A stretch of 64,000 bases of DNA, taken from NCBI GenBank assembly GCA_963798655.1, contig CAWCUH010000003.1, positions 124,001-188,000 on the forward strand. The letters run 5' to 3'. This DNA comes from CAVSMC01 sp963798655 (GTDB taxonomy: Bacteria > Pseudomonadota > Gammaproteobacteria > Burkholderiales > Casimicrobiaceae). Position 1 is the first letter of the stretch. Every line of letters begins with the position of its first letter. The notes below the pieces were generated by a model. It was not told where the DNA came from, searched no databases, and saw nothing but the letters and a program-made list of their open reading frames with translations. Shown one piece after another: positions 41,268 through 49,893 of the stretch. The translations under genes were made by a program, and so were the position numbers.

Positions 41268-42935
41268 CGCCGCTACGCGAGCAGCGACGCGATTGCCTGC
41301 CGTTCGTTCTCGAGCCTGGCGCGCAGCGCCCCTTGCACTCGCTGCAGCCGCGATTGCGGTCGGCTTGCCGCCGCGTGCGCTTGCGCAGCAGACGGTTGCC
41401 CCCGACCTGTTCGGTCAGCCGCCCGGCGTACCGGAGGCGCCATCCGGCACGCCGCCACGTTACGGTACACCCGAGCAGCGGTCGCAGCGCCGCGCGCTCA
41501 CGCTGCTGCCGTCGATTACGGTCGAGGAGACGTACACCGACAACGTGCGGCTGGAGCCCGACTCGAGCCGCAAAAGCGACTTCGTGACGCAGCTCATCCC
41601 CTCGCTGCGCATCTCGGAGCGCGGCACGCGAACGTCGCTTGCAGGTTTCATTTCGGCGCCGATCCAGTTCTACGCGAAGGGCAACGGGTACGACCGCGTC
41701 GTGCCCGACGTCGAACTGGCGGGGTCCGTGGAGGCGGTCGAGCGGTTCTTCTTCGTCGACGCGTCCGTTCATGTCGCGAAGGACTACTTCTCGCCGTTCG
41801 GCGTGCGATCCGTCAGCTCGATCAATCAGCCGGGCAACCAGTACACGTCGCAGAGCTATTCGATATCCCCGTACGTGCGCAGGACGTACGGGAATCTGCA
41901 GTACGAGGTTCGCGACAACAACACCTGGACGAACCTCAGCAACGCGCCGATCTCGTTGAGTGGCGCGTACACCAACCAGTTGCTCGCGAACGTCACGCGG
42001 GCCGCGATTCCTCTGGGATGGGCACTCGACTACGAGCGTACCGACGTCAAGTTCACCGGCCAGCAATCGCAGATCACCGAACTCGGCCGCGGCCGCGGCA
42101 TCTGGCGGCCCGACTCACGCTACGAGCTTTCCGCCTCGCTCGGCTACGAGAACAACCGCTACCCGCTGACCGACTACAGCAACGTGACTTACGGCGTGAG
42201 CGGTCGCTGGCGGCCGACCGAGCGAACGCGCCTCGATGCCGGATGGGAGCACCGCTTCTTCGGTTCGTCGTATCAGTTCAGCCTTGACCACCGCACGCCG
42301 CTCACCGTGTGGAATCTGTCGGCCGTTCGGCGCGTTACCAGTTTTCCGCAGCAACTGGCAGCGCTTCCCGCCGGCGCCTTCGTGCCGCTGTTGCTCGATT
42401 CGCTGTTCGCGTCGCGCATTCCGGATCCGATCCAGCGCGCCGACTTCGTGCTGAATTTCATGCGCGACCGCGGATTGCCCGTGGTACTCGGCGGGCCGCT
42501 GAACCTCTACAACCAGCAGATCTTCCTGGAGGAGCGGGCCGCGGGCCGCGTGGGTCTCATCGGTGCCCAGAATTCGGTGTTCCTGAGCGTCTGGCGCCTG
42601 CGGACCGAGCCGATCAGTGCGGGCGGCGTGCCGCTGCCGCCCGATCTCGGCGCGCTCAACAACAACACGCAGACCGGTGCCGACGTGTCGTGGACGCACA
42701 ACATCAGCGGGTCGCTCGTGCTGAGCACCCACGTGAACTACTACCGTACCGCACGCCGAACGACGCGTTTCCCGAGACAACGAAGCAAGCTTCCTTCCTC
42801 GCCGTGCTGACGAAGCAGCTTTCCGCGTCGACGTCGATCTACGCCGGCGCGCGCTACCAGGAGTTCCGCTTCGAGGTCGCCGAACAGCGCACCGAGCGGG
42901 CGTGCTACGTCGGCATCACGCACTTCTTCCGCTGA
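41236..42935 (+). CDS. XrtA-locus outer-membrane beta-barrel protein with a late apparent frameshift
   Basis: After a signal peptide (LALAAAAIAVGLPPRALAQQ) the protein has alternating amphipathic strands rich in Tyr, Arg and Asn (LPSITVEETYTDNVRLEP, YVRRTYGNLQYEVRDNNTW, YELSASLGYENNRYPL), as in the exosortase-associated hypothetical barrel. The first frame ends at 42810, while ITHFFR and the strands before it continue in another frame to 42935; one base seems missing at about 42750. A correct barrel needs the last strand and terminal aromatic residue, so the error is more likely in the sequence than in the cell. It is the probable outer-membrane channel of the pathway. Confidence 0.78.
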
Positions 42936-42936
42936 C

Positions 42937-43995
42937 ATGTACGAAACCTTCTACGGTCTCACCGGCAAGCCGTTCCAGCTCAACCCCGACCCGGCGTTCT
43001 TCTTCGGCAGCCGCGGCCACAAGCGCGCGTTTGCCTATCTGCAGTACGGCGTGTACCAGAGCGAGGGGTTCATCGTCATCACCGGAGAGATCGGCGCCGG
43101 CAAGACGACGATCGTGCGCAGCCTCTTCGAGACGCTCGACCGCGACAAGGTCATCGCCGCGCAGATCGTGAGCACGCAGCTCGACGCCGACGATCTGTTG
43201 CGCGCCGTCGGCGTGGCGTTCGGGCTGCCGGTGAAGACGGTGAACAAGGCGGTGATCCTCGCATCGCTCGAGGCGTTCCTGTGCCAGCTCGCGATGGAGA
43301 ACAAGCGCGCGCTGCTGATCGTCGACGAGGCGCAGAACCTCACCGCGCGGGCGATCGAGGAGCTGCGCATGCTGTCGAACTTCCAGCTCGGCGAGCGCGC
43401 GCTGCTGCAAAGCTTTCTCGTCGGCCAGCCCGAGCTCCGCGCGATGATGCGCGGTCCGCAGATGACGCAGCTGCGCCAGCGCATCATCGCGTCGTATCAC
43501 CTCGGCCCGCTCGACAAGGACGAGACCGAGGGCTACATCCTGCATCGGCTGCATCACGTCGGCTGGAAGGACGACCCGCGCTTCACGCCCGCGTGCTTCG
43601 AATTGATTCACGAAGCGACGGCCGGCATCCCGCGACGGATCAACACGCTGTGCAACCGGTTGATGCTCGCCGGCTTCCTCGGCGAGAAGCACGTGATCGA
43701 GCGCGTCGACGCGCAGGCGATCGCGCGCGAGATCTCCGACGAGCTCGGCGGCGACGGCAGCGTGCTTGCGCCCGTGCGCGCTCCGCTCGCGACGACGGAC
43801 GCCGCGGAGGGGACCGCGGCGACCTCCGAGCTGCCCGCCACCGCCGCCGAACTGGCGTCGTGGCGCGCGCATTTCCGCCGCATCGAGGATCGCATCGACC
43901 GCCTCGATCGCACCGTCGGAGCAGCCGTCGATCTGCTGCACAACCTGCTGCATCCGGACAAGGCGACCAAGCCCGGAACGCCGGCGGGGCACTGA
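42937..43995 (+). CDS. XrtA-locus AAA ATPase (ExeA/GspA-like)
   Basis: The 352-residue protein starts MYETFYGLTGKPFQLNPDPAFFF, as ExeA/GspA-type ATPases do. Walker A is GEIGAGKTT near residues 49-57, Walker B is LLIVDEAQNL near residue 127, and LRQRIIASYHL and IPRRINTLCNRLML are the sensor regions. The family member associated with exosortase loci is known from many EPS-type loci but its task is not established. The C-terminal 80 residues are Ala/Thr-rich, then charged. It starts one base after the barrel gene's last stop. Confidence 0.88.
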   Translation: MYETFYGLTGKPFQLNPDPAFFFGSRGHKRAFAYLQYGVYQSEGFIVITGEIGAGKTTIVRSLFETLDRDKVIAAQIVSTQLDADDLLRAVGVAFGLPVKTVNKAVILASLEAFLCQLAMENKRALLIVDEAQNLTARAIEELRMLSNFQLGERALLQSFLVGQPELRAMMRGPQMTQLRQRIIASYHLGPLDKDETEGYILHRLHHVGWKDDPRFTPACFELIHEATAGIPRRINTLCNRLMLAGFLGEKHVIERVDAQAIAREISDELGGDGSVLAPVRAPLATTDAAEGTAATSELPATAAELASWRAHFRRIEDRIDRLDRTVGAAVDLLHNLLHPDKATKPGTPAGH

Positions 43996-44006
43996 TTCCC
44001 TTGGCG

Positions 44007-45161
44007 ATGGGCGAGACCCTGCGAACCCGAGGTCCGCTCGCCTGCGTCGTCGGCGCTCGGCCCAACTACATGAAAATGGCGCCGCTCGTGCGCGCATTCG
44101 CTGCGCGCCCCGAGCTGCCGGACGTCGTCCTGATCCACACCGGTCAGCACTACGACGTCGAGATGAACGAGCGGTTGTTCAAGGATCTCGAGTTGCCGCC
44201 GCCCGACCTCAACCTCGAAGTCGGATCAGGCACGCACGCCGTGCAGACCGCGGAGATCATGCGCCGCTTCGAGCCGGTGGTCGACGAATTGAAGCCGAGC
44301 TCGGTCGTCGTCGTCGGCGACGTCAATTCGACGCTCGCCTGCAGTCTCGTCGCCGCGAAGAAGCACACGCCGGTCGTGCACGTCGAGGCGGGGCTGCGAA
44401 GCTTCGATCGCGACATGCCCGAGGAAGTGAACCGCGTGCTGACCGACCAGCTCGCCGATCTGCTCTACACGACGGAGCGCGGCGCGTCGGCAAACCTCGC
44501 GCGTGAAGGCATCGCGCTCGAGCGCGTTCACTTTGTGGGCAACGTGATGATCGACTCGCTGCTGCGGCATCGTGCGCGCGCGATCGCGCCGCGCGACACG
44601 CTCGCGCGCGGCGGTGCGCACATCGCGCTCGTCGAAGCGGCGCAGGGATTCGGCGTCGTCACGCTGCATCGGCCGTCGAACGTCGACGAGCCGACGGCGC
44701 TGTCGCAGGCGCTCGCAATTCTTGCCGGCGTGTCGAAGCGGTTGCCGCTCGTCTGGCCGGTGCATCCGCGCACGCGGGCGAACATCGAGCGCCATGGTTT
44801 TGCCGCTATGCTTGCAGATTGCCCGATCGCGCTGATGGCACCCCAAGGCTATCTCGAAATGCTCGGTCTTCTCGCCAACGCGCGCATCGTCATCACCGAT
44901 TCGGGCGGCATCCAGGAAGAGACGACGGCGCTCGGCGTGCCGTGCCTCACCATGCGCGAAAACACCGAGCGGCCGATCACCGTCGAGCAGGGAACCAACA
45001 GTATCGTCGGGCGCGACCGCGCGCGCGTGCTCGCGTGCGTCGACGAAATCGTCGCGACGGGGGGCAAGCACGGCCGCGTGCCGGAGCTTTGGGACGGCCA
45101 CGCCGGCGAGCGCATTGCCGCTCATCTATCGGCGTGGCTCGCGGCGCGCGTGGCGGCCTGA
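44007..45161 (+). CDS. wecB: UDP-N-acetylglucosamine 2-epimerase (WecB type)
   Basis: The 384-residue enzyme has the GT-B-like epimerase fold: VGARPNYMKMAPLVRAF, TGQHYDVEMNERLF, VHVEAGLRSFDRDMPEEVNR, VVTLHRPSNVDEP, and TDSGGIQEETTALGVPCLTMRENTERP, all diagnostic. It makes UDP-ManNAc from UDP-GlcNAc, a building block of the polymer. ATG 44007 is preferred; TTG 44001 is an alternative. It lies 11 bases from the ATPase gene. Confidence 0.9.
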   Translation: MGETLRTRGPLACVVGARPNYMKMAPLVRAFAARPELPDVVLIHTGQHYDVEMNERLFKDLELPPPDLNLEVGSGTHAVQTAEIMRRFEPVVDELKPSSVVVVGDVNSTLACSLVAAKKHTPVVHVEAGLRSFDRDMPEEVNRVLTDQLADLLYTTERGASANLAREGIALERVHFVGNVMIDSLLRHRARAIAPRDTLARGGAHIALVEAAQGFGVVTLHRPSNVDEPTALSQALAILAGVSKRLPLVWPVHPRTRANIERHGFAAMLADCPIALMAPQGYLEMLGLLANARIVITDSGGIQEETTALGVPCLTMRENTERPITVEQGTNSIVGRDRARVLACVDEIVATGGKHGRVPELWDGHAGERIAAHLSAWLAARVAA

Positions 45162-45173
45162 CAGGACGCGGCG

Positions 45174-46037
45174 ATGAAGCTCGACGATCTGCCTGCCACC
45201 GCGACGATCGTCAACGCGCTTTCGATCGACGTCGAGGACTACTTTCAGGTGTCGGCATTCGCCGCACGGATCCGCGAAGCCGACTGGGAACGGCTGCCGT
45301 GCCGGGTCGAGCGCAACGTCGAGCGCATCCTCGAGATGCTCGCGGCGCACGAGGCGCGAGCGACGTTCTTCACGCTCGGATGGATCGCCGAGCGCTATCC
45401 GGCGCTCGTGCGCCGCATCGTCGATGCCGGGCATGAGCTCGCAAGCCATGGTTTCGCGCACGGTCGCGCGAGCGAGCAGAGCGAGGGCTCGTTCCTCGCC
45501 GACATCCGGCTCGCGAAGGCGGTGCTCGAGGACGTCGCGGGCACCGAGGTGCGGGGCTACCGCGCGCCCAGCTTCTCGGTCGGTCCGGCCAATTCGTGGG
45601 CGTTCGATTGCATCGCCAAGGCCGGCTATCGCTACAGCTCGAGCATCTACCCGATCCGTCACGACCATTACGGCGTGCCGGACGCGCCGCGCTTCGCCCA
45701 TGAGATCCGGCCGGGGCTGCTCGAGGTGCCGGTCGCGACGGTGCGCGTGCTCGATCGCAATTGGCCGGCGGGCGGGGGCGGCTACTTCCGGCTGCTGCCC
45801 TACCGTGTGTCGCGATGGTCGATTCGGCGGATCAACGACGTCGATCGCAGGTCGGCGATGTTCTACTTCCATCCCTGGGAGATCGATCCCGAGCAGCCGC
45901 GCGTCGACGGCATCGCATTGAAGTCGCGATTCCGCCACTATCTGAACCTCGACCGGATGGAATCGCGGCTGCGCAGATTGCTCTCCGATTTCCGCTGGGA
46001 TCGCGCGGATCGCGTGTGCCTGGGCGAGCCGCACTGA
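45174..46037 (+). CDS. XrtA-locus polysaccharide deacetylase
   Basis: The 287-residue NodB-type enzyme begins the catalytic domain with LSIDVEDYFQVSAF (metal Asp), has SHGFAHGRASEQ (metal His) and RGYRAPSFSVGP. It would remove N-acetyl groups from the nascent or finished polymer. It lacks an N-terminal signal, so cytoplasmic or membrane-face action is likely. The start has RBS-like GACGCGGCG only. It is followed by FemAB with overlapping stop and start (TGATG). Confidence 0.88.
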   Translation: MKLDDLPATATIVNALSIDVEDYFQVSAFAARIREADWERLPCRVERNVERILEMLAAHEARATFFTLGWIAERYPALVRRIVDAGHELASHGFAHGRASEQSEGSFLADIRLAKAVLEDVAGTEVRGYRAPSFSVGPANSWAFDCIAKAGYRYSSSIYPIRHDHYGVPDAPRFAHEIRPGLLEVPVATVRVLDRNWPAGGGGYFRLLPYRVSRWSIRRINDVDRRSAMFYFHPWEIDPEQPRVDGIALKSRFRHYLNLDRMESRLRRLLSDFRWDRADRVCLGEPH

Positions 46038-47113
46038 TGGACACGTCGGCTGCGCTCATCGATCGGCTCACGCACGCCGCCGATCCGATCTCGGTGCGCG
46101 ATTTCCGCGTCGACGATGCCGCGCGCTGGGATGCGTTCGTCGACCGCTCGCCGGGTGCCACGTTCTTTCACCGAGTCGGCTGGCGCGCGATCCTCGAAGG
46201 CGTCTTCCGCCATCGCACGCACTACCTGGTGGCGGAGCGCCACGGCGAGATCGCAGGCATCCTGCCCCTCGCCGAGACAAAGAGCGTGCTGTTCGGTCAC
46301 GCACTGGTATCGCTGCCTTTTGCCGTCTACGGCGGAGCGCTCGCCGACGACGCGGCGGTCGAGTGCGCGCTGGTCGATGCCGCGGCCGAACGCGCCCGCG
46401 TGCTGCGCGTCGCGCATCTCGAGCTGCGGAACGTCGAGCCCCGGCGCAGCGACTGGCCTCGGCAGGACCTGTACGTGACGTTCCGCCGTGACATCTCGGC
46501 CGGCGTCGAGGCGAACATGCTCGCGATCCCGCGCAAGCAGCGGGCGATGGTGCGCAAGGGCATCAAGAACGGCCTCGCGAGCGAGATCGACGGCACGGTC
46601 GATCGCTTCTTCGCGCTCTATGCCGACAACCAGCACCGGCACGGCACGCCGCCGCTCGGACGCGCCTATTTCGAGCGCCTGCGGCAGAGCTTCGGCGACG
46701 CCTGCGAGATCCTGACCGTCGTCGACGCCCAACGCACGCCCGTCAGCAGCGTGCTGTCGTTCTATTTCAAGGACACCGTGATGCCGTACTACGCGGGCGA
46801 CACCACCGCGGCGCGCGACCTCGCGGCGAACGACTTCAAGTACTGGGAGCTGATGCGCCGCGCATGCGAGCGCGGCCTGCGCGTATTCGACTACGGCCGC
46901 AGCAAGCGCGGGACGGGCTCGTTCGACTTCAAGAAGAACTGGGGCTTCGAGCCGACGCCGCTCGCCTACGAGTACCTGCTGCTGCGCGCGGGCGGCATAC
47001 CTCAGAACAACCCGGCGAATCCGAAGTACCGCGCGTTCATCGCGCTGTGGCGGCGGCTGCCGCTGCCGCTCGCGAACGCGCTCGGCCCGCACATCGTGCG
47101 CGCGTTGGGCTGA
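46037..47113 (+). CDS. XrtA-locus FemAB-like aminoacyltransferase/GNAT protein
   Basis: The 358-residue protein has two GNAT-type halves: FHRVGWRAILEGVFRHRTHYLVAERHGEIAGILPL in the first and TPVSSVLSFYFKDTVMPYYAGDTTAARD in the second, plus FDYGRSKRGTGSFDFKKNWGF, all seen in the exosortase-linked FemAB family. It may transfer an amino acid or acyl group to a sugar. The TGATG junction with the deacetylase gene shows coupling. Confidence 0.87.
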   Translation: MDTSAALIDRLTHAADPISVRDFRVDDAARWDAFVDRSPGATFFHRVGWRAILEGVFRHRTHYLVAERHGEIAGILPLAETKSVLFGHALVSLPFAVYGGALADDAAVECALVDAAAERARVLRVAHLELRNVEPRRSDWPRQDLYVTFRRDISAGVEANMLAIPRKQRAMVRKGIKNGLASEIDGTVDRFFALYADNQHRHGTPPLGRAYFERLRQSFGDACEILTVVDAQRTPVSSVLSFYFKDTVMPYYAGDTTAARDLAANDFKYWELMRRACERGLRVFDYGRSKRGTGSFDFKKNWGFEPTPLAYEYLLLRAGGIPQNNPANPKYRAFIALWRRLPLPLANALGPHIVRALG

Positions 47114-47129
47114 CTCGCGCCCCGTCGAC

Positions 47130-48698
47130 ATGGACACGTATCGCTCCGCATCGCTCGTGCTGTCGAGGCCGCGCGCATGGCAGTCGACCGCGATTGCGCT
47201 CGCCGTCTACGCGTTGTGGTTGCTGGCGGTTTATCGGGACACTGTCGTGTCGATGGTATCGATCTGGTACCGGTCGGAAACGTTCGCGCACGGCTTCCTG
47301 GTGTTCCCGATTTCGGCGTGGCTCGTATGGCGGCAGCGGGCGCGTCTCGCGCAGATCGAGCCCTCTCCGGCCGCTCCGGCGTGGGCGATCGTCGCGCTCG
47401 TCGCCGCGGGGTCGCTGTGGTTCGCGGGAGAGCTCGCCGATGTGCTGGCCGCGCGGCATTTCGCATGGGTGACGATGCTGATCGTCGGCATCTCGATGCT
47501 CGTCGGGCCCCGCGTCGCACGCATGCTTCTGTTCCCGCTCGCGTTCCTCTATTTCGCCGTGCCGATCGGCGAGTTCCTGCTGCCGACACTGATCGAGTGG
47601 ACGGCGAACTTCACGATCGCCGCGCTCCGCGCGAGCGGCGTCCCCGTATGGCGCGAGGGCATGACGTTCCAGATCCCGACCGGTGCGTGGTCGGTCATCG
47701 AGGCGTGCAGCGGCCTGCGCTACCTGATCGCATCGCTCACCGTCGGCGCTCTCTATGCGTACATCGCATACCGCTCGCCGCTGCGCAGGGCGGCATTCGT
47801 CGTCGCGTCGATCGTCGTGCCGATCATCGCCAACTGGCTGCGGGCATACACGATCGTCATGATCGGCCATCTTTCGAACAACAAGCTCGCGGTCGGCATC
47901 GACCACATCATCTACGGATGGATCTTTTTCGGCCTGGTGATGCTGTTGCTGTTCTGGGCCGGCAGCTTGTGGCGAGAGGACGACGAGGTTGCGCCCGAAG
48001 AGCCGGACGACGCCAATGCCGGTGACCGCGCCGGGCGGCGCCTTTCGCTGTCGCGCGCGCTCGTCGTCGCGCTCGTGCTCACGGCGGCGCCGGCGGCCGC
48101 CATCCGCCTGCTGCACGAGACGGATTTCCGCGGGCATGTCGACACGAGCGCGCCGGCGCTGTCCGGGCTGGCAGGCGATGCGCAAGCCGATCGTGACATG
48201 GACGCCGGAATTCCTGCCGCCGCGCGCGACGATCGCCGAGACGTACAGGAGGGGCGGCGACGAGGCGGGTCTGTACGTGGCCCTCTACTTCAATCAGGAC
48301 GCCGAGAGCAAGCTCGTCAGCTCGACCAACGTGCTCGTCAATTCGTGGAAAGACCACACCGGCTACACCGTCTCGGATGCAAGACGAGAGATCGACGTGC
48401 AGCGGTGCTCCGCTCGCGTTCGACGAGCAGGCGATGAGGTTCGTCGACGGCAGGATCGTCGCGCGCCGCTGGTACTGGGTCGACGGCGAGTACACGGCGA
48501 GCAGCCGCGCGCGCGAAGCTGCTGCAGGCGCGCTCCCGGCTCCTCGGCCGCGGCGACGCGGGCGCGATCGTCGTCGTCTATGCGCGCATCGAATCCGATA
48601 CCGCTGCCGTTCCCGCCGGCCTCGACGACATGACGCGCGAGGCGGCGGTGGCGCTCAAGCCGCTGCTCGCGCAGCGATTGCGCACGCTCGCGCGATGA
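47130..48698 (+). CDS. xrtA: Exosortase A fused to an EpsI domain, with three apparent frameshifts
   Basis: Residues 1-285 form the eight-helix exosortase, with catalytic Cys193 (EACSGLRY), Arg238 (NWLRAY) and His259 (GIDHIIYGW). An EpsI-type periplasmic domain (RLLHETDFRGHVD, then WTPEFLPPRATIAETYRRGG, LYFNQD, NSWKDHTGYTV, APLAFDEQAMRFVDG, RWYWVDGEYT and LLAQRLRTLAR) follows, but in three successive frames. Each change (near 48165, 48403 and 48511) is cured by removing one base, giving about 521 residues ending at TGA 48696-48698. The exosortase part is undamaged. The enzyme cuts PEP-CTERM tails at the inner membrane. Confidence 0.85.
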
Positions 48699-49882
48699 TG
48701 CGGCCACGCATCGTGCACGTCGTTTATCGGCTCGCGGTTGGCGGCCTCGAGAACGGCGTCGTGAACCTGATCAACCATCTGCCCGTCGATCTGTTCCGTC
48801 ACGCCATTGTCTGCATGACCGACGCCAGCGAGTTCGCCAAGCGGATCCGCCGCGCCGATGTGCCGATCGTCGCGCTGGGGAAGCCCCCGGGAAATTCGCT
48901 GCTGTTCCAGCGCTCGCTGTACCGTGCCTTTCGCGACCTCGCTCCGACCGTCGTCCACACGCGCAACCTCTCGTCGCTCGAGGCGCAGCTCGCCGCGGCG
49001 CTCGCTCGCGTGCCGGTGCGCATCCACGGCGAGCACGGCTGGGATACCGTGGACCTCGACGGCACCCGCCGCCGTTACGCCATGCTGCGGCGGCTGCATT
49101 CGCCGCTCGTCCATCGATACGTTGCGCTGTCGGAGCCCATCGAGCGCTACCTCGTCGAGCGGGTCGGCATCGGCCGGCAACGCATCGAGCGCATCTGCAA
49201 CGGTGTGGACTGCGAGCGCTTCGCGCCGGCGCGCGAGCGACGCGCGACGTTTCCGCACGCCGCGTTCCGCGACGAGCGTCTCGTGCTCTTCGGCACCGTC
49301 GGCCGGCTCGCCGCCGTCAAGGATCAGGTCACGCTCGCGCGTGCGTTCGTCGCCGCCGTCGCGAACGACGCGGCGGCGCGCGCGCGCTACCGGCTCGCGA
49401 TCGTCGGGGACGGCGTGCTGCGCGCGCCGCTCGAGCAGGTCATCGACGAAGGCGGTGTGCGCGATCTCGTGTGGCTTGCCGGCGAGCGTTCCGACATCGC
49501 CGATCTTCTGCCGGCGTTCGACGTGTTCGTGCTGCCGTCGCTCGCCGAAGGCATTTCGAACACGCTGCTCGAGGCGATGGCGTGCGCCGTTCCGATAGTC
49601 GCCACCGCCGTCGGCGGCAACGTCGAGCTGGTGACGCCGGATGTCGGCGAGCTCGTGCCGCCGAGGGACGCGCAGGCCATGGCGAGCGCGATGCGCCGAA
49701 TCGGCGAATCGCACGAGCGCCGCGTGCGCATGGCGCGCGCCGCGCGCGCTCGCGCGCTCGGCGAATACGGCCTCGCGGGCATGGTTCGCCGCTACGCCGA
49801 TCTCTACCAGCGCGAGATCGAGCGGCGCGCGCCGCGCGGAAGCGGCGGCGCGGCGCGCGCGCACCGCGCGACGGTCGAATAG
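48695..49882 (+). CDS. Glycosyltransferase of the XrtA locus (GT4, stp2 type)
   Basis: The 395-residue protein begins RIVHVVYRLAVGGLENGVVNLINHLP, typical of the exosortase-associated sugar transferase, and has the GT4 acceptor/donor motifs: GTVGRLAAVKDQVTLARAF and PSLAEGISNTLLEAMACAVPIVATAVGGN (E-x7-E motif). It would add a sugar to the repeat unit from a nucleotide sugar. ATG 48695 overlaps the EpsI stop by four bases (ATGA). The long Ala/Arg-rich C-terminus is poorly conserved. Confidence 0.88.
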   Translation: MMRPRIVHVVYRLAVGGLENGVVNLINHLPVDLFRHAIVCMTDASEFAKRIRRADVPIVALGKPPGNSLLFQRSLYRAFRDLAPTVVHTRNLSSLEAQLAAALARVPVRIHGEHGWDTVDLDGTRRRYAMLRRLHSPLVHRYVALSEPIERYLVERVGIGRQRIERICNGVDCERFAPARERRATFPHAAFRDERLVLFGTVGRLAAVKDQVTLARAFVAAVANDAAARARYRLAIVGDGVLRAPLEQVIDEGGVRDLVWLAGERSDIADLLPAFDVFVLPSLAEGISNTLLEAMACAVPIVATAVGGNVELVTPDVGELVPPRDAQAMASAMRRIGESHERRVRMARAARARALGEYGLAGMVRRYADLYQREIERRAPRGSGGAARAHRATVE

Positions 49883-49893
49883 GACGGCACGCC

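Noticed and set aside
48377..48694. Extended N-terminus for the stp2-type glycosyltransferase (MQDERSTCSGAPLAFDEQ...)
   Set aside because: This frame is the EpsI domain read after a frameshift; the glycosyltransferase family begins at RIVHVVYRLAVGG after ATG 48695.
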